Assembly: GCA_004335835.1 (NCBI GenBank)
Contig: RWJK01001509.1
Location: 131,286 to 195,285, forward strand
Origin: Scenedesmus sp. ARA3
Taxonomy: Eukaryota; Chlorophyta; Chlorophyceae; Sphaeropleales; Scenedesmaceae
DNA length: 64,000 nucleotides
Direction: 5' to 3'
Part shown: positions 35,901 to 46,400 of the stretch, one piece after another
Layout of the letters: each line of letters opens with the position of its first letter
Numbering within the stretch: position 1 is the stretch's first letter
Position numbers and translations under genes: made by a program
Notes under the pieces: model-generated
Database searches by the model: none
Told to the model about the DNA's origin: nothing
The model's input: only the letters and a program-made list of their open reading frames with translations

Positions 35901-36682
35901 TACTATATGCGACGTTTGCGGAAGTTAAACCGATGTTCCAATATCTGCTGTCTACTGCTGTCGATGTTGACCGCATGCACCAATTACCAGGGCCCTGTGG
36001 TAACACTCCTTGGCTCAGTGCCTGCTGTTCCCCTCCGCAGATAGGCTTGCTGATTGGCTGATGCTCAGCAACTGCCACCTAGCAGATACCCTGTGCAAGC
36101 CTAGACTGCTTAACTCTGAAGCTGAACTCGAAGCTGAACTTCAAACTGAACAGCCCTTGCAGCTGAGGAAGATAGTGACACGAAAGTTTTGACGCTTTGG
36201 TTGCCTGCACTGGCACACCTCCACAAGGAGCTTGCGCCGCAGCCCTGCCGGCAAGCAGCGCCCGCAAACTCTTGCCACTTCATCGAGGCCAACAGAGTAA
36301 GGGACAATTCTTTAATTATTCTAGAATCAGATCTGTCCAGCAACATGTTACCCATTTGCAGATCACAGCAGCAGCCCTCTTGGCCCTCAGGGCCACAGGC
36401 TGTGCCTTTCGTTGCCTTGCGGTGTCGAGCAAAGCAGCAGCAGGAGGGAGCACATGGCCTGGTGTACCTCTGTGCCAAGGGAGTGCTGCTGCCAGCGCAA
36501 CCCAGCGAGACATGGCGCCATGCCAGCAGCCTTCTATAAGCAACTGCCCGTTTCACAACCAGCACCGTGCTGAGCACCTCGGGAGGCTGCTGCCTAGGAT
36601 TGTTCAGTTGTGCCGCCAGCTCATCATCATGTTACTCATCAAGCCATAGCATCAACGCCATCGGCCCCGCGCCCCAATGGAG

Positions 36683-36732
36683 NNNNNNNNNNNNNNNNNN
36701 NNNNNNNNNNNNNNNNNNNNNNNNNNNNNNNN
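36683..36732. other. Assembly gap (50 N)
   Basis: Run of 50 N, immediately followed by a (CAG)n array to 36789. The left flank (36615-36682) recurs at 42245-42315. Confidence 0.98.

Positions 36733-36789
<57 letters not shown>
36733..36789 (+). repeat. (CAG)n array at the gap edge
   Basis: 19 CAG units directly after the N run; the true array length is probably unresolved by the assembly. Confidence 0.95.
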
Positions 36790-36790
<1 letters not shown>

Positions 36791-37929
36791 TGAGTGGTGT
36801 GTGGCCATGTAGCTTGGCAGCTAGTGACAGTATGAAGCATTGTATGCACAGCATCAGCATTAGCAGCCGAGTTGTGCTGGGATGTAGAGTGGTGGGCCGA
36901 AACATGTTATCTCGTTGGAAGTCACATTGTCATGCACTCTGTCTGGCATCAGGGCCTTGGAGTGATGACCTGCAGCCTGCTGAGCGCTGGTAGTTACTAG
37001 TTACTCTTGAAGTCCTACGCATCAGAAGCAGGCAAGCCTGCTTGAGCCTATGCTCTTCTGTGCGTGAATTAGAGAAGGACAAGGACAGGCCTGGTATGGG
37101 CGCTGAGCACTGATGGGAATGAGGCGCTTGCCGCACATGCTGATGCCAGGTAGTACCCTTGATGATGATTCCACAATGACTTGCGCTTTTTACGTTGGTA
37201 TGTTTGAGTTTGGAATGGCTGCATGTTACCTTTCCAGGTTTGCTGCTTCTTGCAAGCATGGGTGCATGTGACTCGCAGGCTCGAGCAGTGTCAGCAGCAG
37301 CTCACTGCCTTTTTGAGTGGACTGTGTGCCAAGCACACTGTAATGATGGACAGTCCAGCATGAAAAATGCAAAGCTGCGCACCTTCAAGCATTGCTTACA
37401 CTGTGCTTATCCTGCTGTACAGCAGCACATGTGGGCTCCGCAGCATAGCGCATGACAACTTTGCACAGAAGCAACCGTGAGTGAGCAACATTTTGCTTCA
37501 GCTGCTCAATGACAATGTGAAAGTGACTGCAGCACGGTGCTGCAGCCACTGCCAGTGCAGCTGCCGCAGCTGCAGTGTACTGTCACTGAGTGCTCCAGCC
37601 CATGGGCCAGCGTAACTCAGCAACACTCGGATAGGGCCGACTTATGCCACGAATCCATGCTGTCAGCAGCTCAGAGCTAAAGCTTTAAAGGTCTGCTGCA
37701 CGTGCATTCACGTGAGAGGGCTGCAGCATGCTGCATTCCTACGGACCTTGGATGACCTTCGATGCATTGTAACCTTCTCCTTGCCTGCGGGCGATATCTG
37801 TGTCCCCTACACGACCTGAAATTCTTGCATATAGCAAATCGCTTTATCATATGCGCGCTGATGCCCTCTGATTCGTGGCAAAAGTCATTGCGTTCCAAGC
37901 GTTGATCAAGACACGTCAGCTCCTTTTGC

Positions 37930-40900
37930 TTGCCTAGCACACACTTCCAGCTCTACTCAATGTTACCGCTTACGAAATCTTTACCTCGAGCAGCTGCTGC
38001 ATGCTGGCTTGAGGCTGCGCAGGGCTTGCAGAGAACAGCAGCAACACCAGCAACTTCTCAGCAATGGCGTTCCTTCGTGCAATCCACGAGGAGCCGTCAG
38101 GACCTGCGTGTTGCTATTGTAGGCTGCGGTGTCGGAGGACCCGCTCTGGCTCTGCTGTTAAAGCAAAAGCTTGGATGCACGCCAATGGTGTTTGAAGCAG
38201 CACACGCCATCAAAGAGGTGAGATGCCCCATTCAGCTGCAAGGATATATACCATCAGGCAGTGCAGCAATGGTGCTGCAATCCTGGAGGCGCTGTAGTGA
38301 CAAACTGGTAGAGCTGCTGACAGTGCGTATGCGTAAAGAGGGTTTCTAAAGTGCACTGCAGAACTTCTGAGGGGCTGTCAGGCCTGCTGTTGTTCTTGCC
38401 TGCTGTTGTGGCGTCACATGCTGTTCAGCACACCATGAAAAGACACGCAGACCAGGCTTGCGCAAGCCAACGCTCCTTTCCTGCTAGGAATGCTGTGGAC
38501 GACTCCTGCTGCTTGCAAGCAAGCTTGAAAACCCTTGAACTGCTGCCCTGCCCCCACCAGCACACAACAAGCGCAACGCCAAAGTTGTTGCAAGCACCAG
38601 CCTATCACCCGGCCCTCTTCATGCTTCTATGGCAGCATAACTACTCAACGCCCTCCAATCCGGCTGCTGCTGCACACTTCTGCTGCACTAAGCACTCCAT
38701 TGCAATGTGGCCAAACGCAGCCTGCAGGTTGGCGCAGGCATCAGCGGTTTGGCGCCAAGCGGCATGCGTGTACTCAACTCCCTGCATTACCACTGCACTG
38801 TTCACAAAGTTCCCGACCCGCAAGGTGGTGCATGCATCAGCTTGGCACCAACTGCCGCACGCTCCCTGCACGGTCACTGCAACCTCACTGCACTGTGCAC
38901 TGTTGTCAAACTGCAGGGTGGCGCAGGCATCAGCTTGGCACCAACTGCCGCACACTCCCTGCACTGTCACTGCAACCCACTGCACTGTGCACTGTTTCCC
39001 ACCCGCAGGTTGGCGCAGGCATCAGCTTAGCGCCAAACGGCATGCGAGTGCTGGACTCTCTGGGCCTTGCTCAGAAAGTGGCAGCAGATGTGGGCGAGCC
39101 AATCCACACAATGCATGCCTCACGGCCAGATGAGCGCACCATCGTCGAGTTTCCGACTATGGCTATGGAGGTGCGGCAGGAAAGGGGCCTGGCAGTGTGG
39201 CAGTGTCAGTGCAACACACTGCAGTCATCGAAAGGGGCGCGGCACTGTGGCAGTGTCAACACAACACCCTGCAATCATTGAAAGGGGCCTGGTAGTGTGG
39301 CAGTGTCGATGCAACACCCTGCAATCAGTGAAAGGGGCCTGGCAGTGGCAGTGGCGTTGCAAGGGTTGCAGACTAGGGGCTGGGAGATAAGGAGGCTTCT
39401 TGTCCCTTTTAAGGGTGGTGGAATGGTGGAGTGACACGCGCAGCAACCATTGATGCCATGTGTGAGGCATGTGGCTCTAGGAGCCAGGTGCATGACAACC
39501 TTGCAACAGCCTGCATGACAAGCAAAGAAGCTGTGGCAGCTGCCTCGATACACCTGCACCCCAGTTCAAACACCTGTTGTGTGGTTGACATGTAGCAGCT
39601 CTCCAGTGGAGAGGTTCCTATGTTTGCCTGCTGCCTGCCTGCACTGCATGACCGTCACCGCTGTCGGTTGCTACTGCTGCTGCTGCTGTTGCTGCCAGCG
39701 CTTTGGCCTGCCTATGATTGGCGTGCGGCGCTTCCGGCTGCTCAATGTGTTGCTGGAGGCAATGCAGGCAGCCGACATTCCGCTGCAGCTGGGCAAGCGC
39801 CTGCATGAGATACACCAGCCACCAGGCAGCAGCAGCAGCGACAACAGCAGCACTGGCCCGGCAACGCTGGTGTTTGAAGACGGCAGCAGCAGTGAGGCAG
39901 ATTTGGTGGTGGGGTGTGATGGGCTGCGCTCACGCACATGCGCTATCGTCAAAGGAGGTGCGGAGCCGCCGCCAAAGTGAGTATGCTTGCGCTGCTATAC
40001 ATCACATACTATGCACGCCATGCTGTAACTTCTGCCCAGCCAGGAGGTGCTTGCACCATCACGCACCCAAAGTTCCGCCTCACCTGACAAATGTGTCTGT
40101 AATGACATTGTTTGTTGACAGTCCAAATACCAGCGGCAGCAGCTGATGCTGTTGTGTGCAGCCGTCCAGCAAGATGAATATATTTAGCAAGCCTTGCAAG
40201 CAGCATGCTGCTGTCGAGTGCCTGGTCTTACTAGGAGCCAGTAGCTGCATACAGTTTGTTGCTGCTGTCCATACATGCCTGTCAATGCATGTAGCTAGCG
40301 ACCAAAGCACACAACAACTCAGTTCTGACCTGCAACCTGCATTTGAAATGCGCACCATGTGCAAATTTCAGGTACACCGGCGAGGAGATAGTTTTTGCAG
40401 TCACCATGGATCGAAACCATGACCTCGTGCCACCAAACACCTGCCGCATGGTGTACGGCCCTGGCCACAAGCACTTTGGCACGTATGGCTTAGGCAGCGA
40501 CTGCAGCTGGTTCACGTCGACGGCGCGCAGCAGCAGCAGCGACAGCTGGGGCCCTGTTGCTGATGCTGCTGCCATTGAAGCAGTGAAAAGCGAGCTGGCT
40601 GACAAGTTCAAGGGGTGGGGTTTGGTACAGCGCATGCTGGAGCGCGAAGTGGCAGTCATGATTCGCGTGAGTGCCCATGCTACGAATGCAGTGATGACAC
40701 AAAAATGAAACGATAACCGGTGTAGATACACTGTGTGCTTCCTGTTGCTGGTTCCTGGGCATGACAGAATAGTGATGAGCAGTGTGCTGCCGGGTGTTGG
40801 TCAGGAACTAGTGCTGACAGCGGCCCAGTGTAATGCATGTCTCCGTTGAGGAAACAGCAGCTGCCTCTGCAGCTGTCCCCAGCACAACGTCACCTTGTGT

Positions 40901-41985
40901 ACACGCGCTGTGCTGTGGAGCAACCCCGGCAGTTTGCCACCATGCATCTGGGTGCAGCCGCAGCGGCAACTCATTGCCAGCTTTTGTGCTGCCAGCAACA
41001 GTGTTGCTCTGTCAGCTCAGCTGCGCTGTTTTCAGTGCTGCCCTCAGTGGTGTGTGAACCTCTCATTACGCCTGATGGGGGTTCGCACTCCTGGTCAAGC
41101 AACGTCAACCCCCTACATCCTGCTTGAGGCATAGGGGGTTAACATAACGCTGTGGATACTGACCTGCCGCTTGCAGGTGGGAGTTTTCGATCGCGACCCA
41201 ACACCTACATGGAGCAGTGGGGTGATCACGCTGCTGGGTGATGCAGCCAGCCCCATCCCGCCAAACCTCGGACAGGGCGGCAACAAAGCATTGGAGGACG
41301 CCGGAGTGCTGGCAGCCTGTCTGGCACGGTGGGTGTTGGCAGCAGTGGTTCACGCAAACCTGGAGCAAGAAAACGGCACGAACGAGGCCATCTATGGTCT
41401 TCTTGAACACAAGACATACTTGTGTGCAGGAGCAAACTATGTTCCATGGCCAGAACAGCTCCGGCATGGCTGTTGGTGTGGCGAAGCAAGCACAGGGTTC
41501 TCCATGCTACCTGGTTGCGCAACCCTAGTCAGCTCAGTTCACCAACACCTGGATTGCTGAATTGTAGCACCAGTTGGCGCCGCACCAGTTGCTGATTATA
41601 GATAGCAAGCTTGCTGCAGGCTGTGTTATTGTAGTGGCATGTATACATGGCACATGCCAATGCTGCCGCAACAGCAATAACCACACCATTGCCAGCTGTG
41701 CCCATGTAACCGCTGTATGATGGTGCTCCACTGTCCTTCTGCTGTGCCTGCAGTCACCAGAGCAACATCCATGCAGCCCTGAAGCAGTACGAATCGCTGC
41801 GCAGCAAGCGCGCAGCAGCGCTGCTGCGGCACTCCCGCAGCGCCAGCAGTGTGGCAAACCTGCAGAACCCGCTGGCTGCTGCAGCCAGGGACGTGCTGCT
41901 GCGTGGCATTGTGGCTACGAAGGGCACCATTCCTTCTGACTGGATGTGGCAGTACGACTGCGAGACGGCAGTGGCTCAGGGATGA
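37930..41985 (+). CDS. FAD-dependent monooxygenase (PF01494-like), 6 exons
   Basis: Class A flavoprotein hydroxylase related to salicylate hydroxylase and zeaxanthin epoxidase-type enzymes; substrate unknown. Exons: 37930-38217, 39009-39170, 39699-39976, 40372-40666, 41177-41328, 41754-41985; phases close, 468 aa. The dinucleotide fold VAIVGCGVGGPALALLL (GxGxxG at 65-70) follows a basic, Ala/Ser-rich N-terminus that could be an organelle transit peptide. The inner Met at 37960 is an alternative start. Other family blocks: GISLAPNGMRVLDSLGL, DLVVGCDGLRSR (the DG motif), and ITLLGDAASPIPPNLGQGG with ALEDA (the GD motif at 362-363). Intron 1 carries three extra copies of the exon 2 start, and the last exon is partly duplicated downstream. 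Confidence 0.92.
38720..39065 (+). repeat. Four tandem copies of the monooxygenase exon 2 5' edge
   Basis: Copies start at about 38727, 38822, 38917 and 39009 (the real one), spaced about 92-95 bases. The first keeps an acceptor CTGCAG and reads VGAGISGLAPSGMRVLNSL with one extra Gly codon. The middle two share decayed sequence around GCATCAGCTTGGCACC. Confidence 0.92.
39176..39355 (+). repeat. Minisatellite, unit about 50 bases, 3-4 copies
   Basis: GAAAGGGGCCTGGCAGTG recurs at about 39179, 39229, 39279 and 39329 with diverged units between. It begins only about 10 bases after the exon 2 donor of the monooxygenase gene. Confidence 0.9.
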
Positions 41986-42002
41986 GCGCCAGAGGCCAGT
42001 GA

Positions 42003-42231
42003 TTGAAACCGGGAATGACAGACGAGTCTCTCCATTCCATGTTCATGGCAGATGTGAGCATGCTGCTGCAGCGCTCGCGCGCAACTTGCAGTGGCACTGC
42101 TGTGACAAACCTGCAGAACCCGCTGGCTGCTGCAGCCAGGGACGTGCTGCTGCGTTGCATCGTGGCTGTGAAGGGCACCATTCCATCGGACTGGATGTGG
42201 CAGTGTGACTGCGAGACGGCAGTGGCTTAGG
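42003..42231 (+). pseudogene. Duplicated 3' part of the monooxygenase last exon
   Basis: Tandem copy with a 251-base offset from the last exon. It reads VTNLQNPLAAAARDVLLR and then IPSDWMWQ..CETAVA with a stop, closely matching the end of the monooxygenase. The upstream part of the exon is not conserved and there is no gene 5' to it. It could be a remnant of tandem duplication, part of the 3' UTR, or two haplotypes joined by the assembler. Confidence 0.8.
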
Positions 42232-42244
42232 GATGAGAAACAGG

Positions 42245-42315
42245 CCAGCTCATCATCATCATGTTACTCATCAAGCCATAGCATCAACGCCATCGGCCCC
42301 GCGCCCCAATNGAGC
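42245..42315 (+). repeat. Second copy of the sequence flanking the N gap
   Basis: Nearly identical to 36615-36682 (one extra CAT unit), with a single N at 42311 near the point where the other copy meets the gap. Confidence 0.9.
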
Positions 42316-43483
42316 GGCAACTACACCCTCGTGTTTGCAAGCATTACGCACACCCCAAGCCTTTTCAAAAAAAATCAGCAATGAACCTAGACACCAGTAA
42401 CCTAACAGAACCCCAAGCATCATCCGACACAAACCGCTTCACCTTCACCTCAGCATCTCATTAAACAGGCCAGCTGTGGGGATCAGGCCAGTGGTTGAAG
42501 GCAGCCGTTTACCAATGAGCCATTCACGTGGAGCTGCAGGTGGCAGCATGTCCAGCTGCCATTGCGAGGATGGCTGTTTGCATTGTACTGACGGAAGGCA
42601 TGAGTGCTACAGTGTAGCAGGTAGACATCTGTGCTGTTGTGTGCGGCGACAGGCAGCATGCGTGATGGTGCGCATTGCCACCAGCAGAGGCGACACAAGC
42701 ACGGCTCATCTGGTAACAAATCAATTACAGGCTTGTGAGCAGCACCTCCCACATTGTCAAGGCTTGCTCTGCACAGCACCTGGTGCGTAAAGAGAACACA
42801 ATCCACTGCCACAACACAGCAATATGACCTGCTTGCAGGCAGCTATGCACAGCTAACATCTGTGCCGAAACTACTGGTAGCCTTCCTTAGTACCTATAAC
42901 CACAGCTCAGCACAAAGACACGATACAAGCTGCGTGTTTGCAGCACCACGCCAGACAACCTGCAAGGCTTACCAAAACAAAACTGAGGCACATATTGACA
43001 GACCTCAGCACAAGCAACACGACTATACGGCATAAAATCAATTGGCTGCACAGCACAGGACAAGCGCCCAGGCTTGCAATGCATAGGCACAGCTTACAAA
43101 CCAGCTTGCAAGCTCCAGCGGACAGAAATCGCACGTGTTTGCAAGCGCAGCAGGCTGGCCCACAGCATGTACACTGCATTGCAGCGACAAACCATTAACT
43201 GCATTGCTGCAGCCAGCTACGCTGAACTTACAATGCGGCCGTGACAGCACATTTACACCGACATATCCGCGTGGCTCAACAGCAGCACAAGACAATACAG
43301 GACGCCAGGCACTGGCAGAAACTCCCATTAGTCACTGCATGCGACGCTGCAGCCCTGCTAGTTCGGCTGCAGCTCACTATACAACATCTTTCTTCCCGTC
43401 CACCAAACAGGTGCAATAATACACATGACTAGTCAACATGTGCGCTGGATGCTATGATGTTACCGTGCAGCTGCTGCTGTCAT
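42316..43483. other. Intergenic, no gene recognised
   Basis: Spacer between the monooxygenase and the kinesin 3' end (tail to tail). Only noise ORFs seen. Confidence 0.45.
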
Positions 43484-46400
43484 CTATCTCCAGCTGGGCT
43501 GGCCATGCCTGCTGTTGCTGCTGCTGTGCTCTGCTGATGGAACCTGAGACTTTGGCTCGCTGCTGTTGCTGCCGCCCCCGCTGCTGCTGTTAAACGGCAG
43601 GCGCGCGCTGTAGGGACCTGCAGCAGCAGCAGGACAACATAATGTCAGACAGGAGGCCAGCATTCCAGCAACTGCACACTCACTGCACCGTGCATAAGGA
43701 ACAGCCACAAACGGCAAGCACAGTCCAGCAACGGAAAGTGGTGCTGACAGAACCAACAGTGGACAGCGTCTCAGGCTGCGTGCAATGCCAAAGGCAGCTG
43801 GGCTGCTCACCATCCACACGTGAGCTTGGTATGCTGATGTTCAGCTTCTGGGAGCTGCTGCGCTGCGTGGAGCGCTGCGGTGCCTGCGGGCAGGTGAATG
43901 CAGGCAGTGTCAGCCACGCAGCTGCCGGCAATTTAGATATTCTACAACCATGGCCTCCTTAGCTGACAGCAGCAGCAACGGCAGCAGTCATGCTCGATGA
44001 GGAGCTCGACGGACGCACTCAGCAGGACACCTTAACCAGGCTGGCCCTGCCAATGCTAGCGCGCTACAAGCACAGCAGGCTGTGATACTGCTGCATCTTC
44101 CCTTTGGCTACTTCAGAAGCCCCAGTACAGACTGCAGCACAAAATCCACAACAACAGGACCCACCTGCTGCAGTGCTCCAGCAGGCGAGTGCTCCCGCAG
44201 AATCCGCTCAGCCCCCCCGCCTGCCAGCAAGCTGCCATCCATACTCTGCGCCACTACCTGCCTCCCTGCTGTCCCCAGCATGGACGCATTGCTGCTGCCG
44301 CCACCCGCATTGCTGCTTGTGTTGCTGCCGCCGCCAGCCGCCGAGTGCCCTGGCGATCTGTAGCGGCCGCTGGCGCTGCTGCTGCGGCCTAATGCACGGA
44401 ACGGGCTGCTGCCTGTTACTGCTACCCTGGCGCTATCGCCCTGGATGCTGTGGCGGGGCGAGGGCGAGGTGTAGCTTGAGCCGGGTGCTGAGCCAGGCTG
44501 GGAGTCGGACTGGTTCGAGCCAGCCGACAGCACCCGCCGTGCTGCGAGAGGCAAAAGCACCAGGCACCAAGCAGCAGCAGCAGCATAGCATCAGGTGCAC
44601 TCAGCAGAGCACCGGCTCTCAGGCAAAAAGGGAGACATGCAGAGCTGCGCAGCAGGGTCGTTGGTGAGGCCTCTGGCACGCTCGGGCCCTTCAGGCTTGC
44701 AGCAAGCCTGCAGGGCCGCAATACTAGATCTTGTTCGCCACCACAGCAGCAAGGCAGCTAGGCCTCACTAGCCGTTGCAGCCAGCTCACCTGCACCACCA
44801 GCAGCCAGCGACGTGCCCATGCTGCTGCTGCGCCGCACCACATTGCCGCCGCCGCTGCTGCCAGCAGCAGCGCCGCCATCTGCCATGCGGCTGCGCTGGC
44901 TGCTGCTCACTGCTGCGCCGCCTGCTGCTGCAGCGTCTGCTGCTGCGTCGTGGCTGCTGTGCTGCTGCTGTTGCGGCTGGCTGGTGGGTGAGCTGGGCAT
45001 GGACCATGTTGCTGCTCCTGTGATGCGATCGATGTCTGTCTCCTCATCTACACGCTCGTTCAGGTGCAGCATGCGCCTGTGGCAGCGGCAGCAGCAATGC
45101 GGCAGTACATGTGATAATGTGCTGAAACACGTCTACCTCGCACACGGATATATTTGCCCAGTTGTCATAGATCTGCCAGTGGCGTTCAGATAGCTACCGG
45201 GGCTGGCTGACCTAGCTTTTGACTGACTGATTGCGAGAGGGACTGTTACAAAACCCTGCAGCAGTGCAATGCCTTTGCCCACCTGTAGTCTGCAATGAGG
45301 TTGTCCTTGGTCTTGGCACCAGCAGTCCAGATCCTGCCGTCAATCTCCTGCCCAGTCATAGCCTCCTTCAGCAGCTGCGGCAGCAGCAACAACAGCAACA
45401 GCACAGCAAAGAAACCCCAACAGCCGTCAAAAGCAGCCAGCGAGCGTGACATCAGGGGTAGGACTAGACCATCAGCGGCATCAAAGTACAGTGTCCGTTC
45501 AGGTGGCGTTGATGAGACAAGCCATGATACCTTGCTCAAAGATCAGCACGGGTTAGCCTAAAAACATCCCAGAAACCTGTACGTAATCCCCAGCCTGCAC
45601 ACGCTGCCCACCTGGATTGTGAGCTTATCCACTGCTGCCAGCCCAGCCGATGCTCTACGTGAATTGATATCCTCCAGCACAGGCCGCTCCCAGCCTCGCC
45701 GCTTCTCATGATTGAAGGACACCTGCGCCGCGAGGCTGCGCCCGCCCGCCATGAACGCTGCTGCCGCTGCTGTGTGGCTGCTGCTGTTGCTGCTGGCTGA
45801 GGTGGCGCGGCTGCTAGCGTAGCTGCCTCCCCAGCGGCCAGACACGCGGGCGCTTGCTGAGACAGGGGCGCCAGCAGCATCTGCACACCATACATGACAG
45901 GAATGAACTGAATCGATCAGAGAGCAACATATGGGAAGCTGAAGCGGGTTGGGATGTGGACAGTTGGTCAGGCAGCCCAGGCTGTAGTTGAGTCTTGATC
46001 AAAGCTCAAAGCTCAGGAACATTTCGCCATCAACCACACAGAAATCCATGCAGATTATGCTACTAATGCAGGCAGTGGTGCTTGTGGCTCAGCCCTTGCA
46101 GGGAAATATCCATCGCAACTCACCGCCTGTGTCAGATGAGCCTGCTGACAGCCGCGAGTGCCCCTGCGAGTTCCTGCCGCCGTTCCTGTTGGAGCGCCGT
46201 CCTGCAGCCCTGCCTGCGGCTGCTGGCGTGCCATGCACTGCCGGGTCGTAGCTGGGATCGCTGTCCTCATTGTCATTGTCATTGTTGTCATCCCAATCCT
46301 CATCCTCCACCACTTCGTCTTCCAGCAGCATCTGCACGCCCTCGCGGCGCCTGCGCTGCTGCTGCTGTTGCTGCTGCTGCAGCAGGGCTCCGTCTACGCT

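Larger units (their letters stand above)
32967..37929. other. Long intergenic region with an assembly gap
   Basis: About 5 kb with no exon chain, no transposon ends and no RNA gene that I can support. Scattered ORFs have noise composition. It contains the N gap and a CAG array near 36700. Confidence 0.5.

Noticed and set aside
32967..37929. Possible transposon or retroelement in the 5 kb spacer
   Set aside because: No reverse transcriptase, integrase or transposase reading, no long terminal or inverted repeats seen.
39176..39355. Regular repeats that could suggest a CRISPR array
   Set aside because: Only three to four imperfect units without unique spacers, in a eukaryotic intron.
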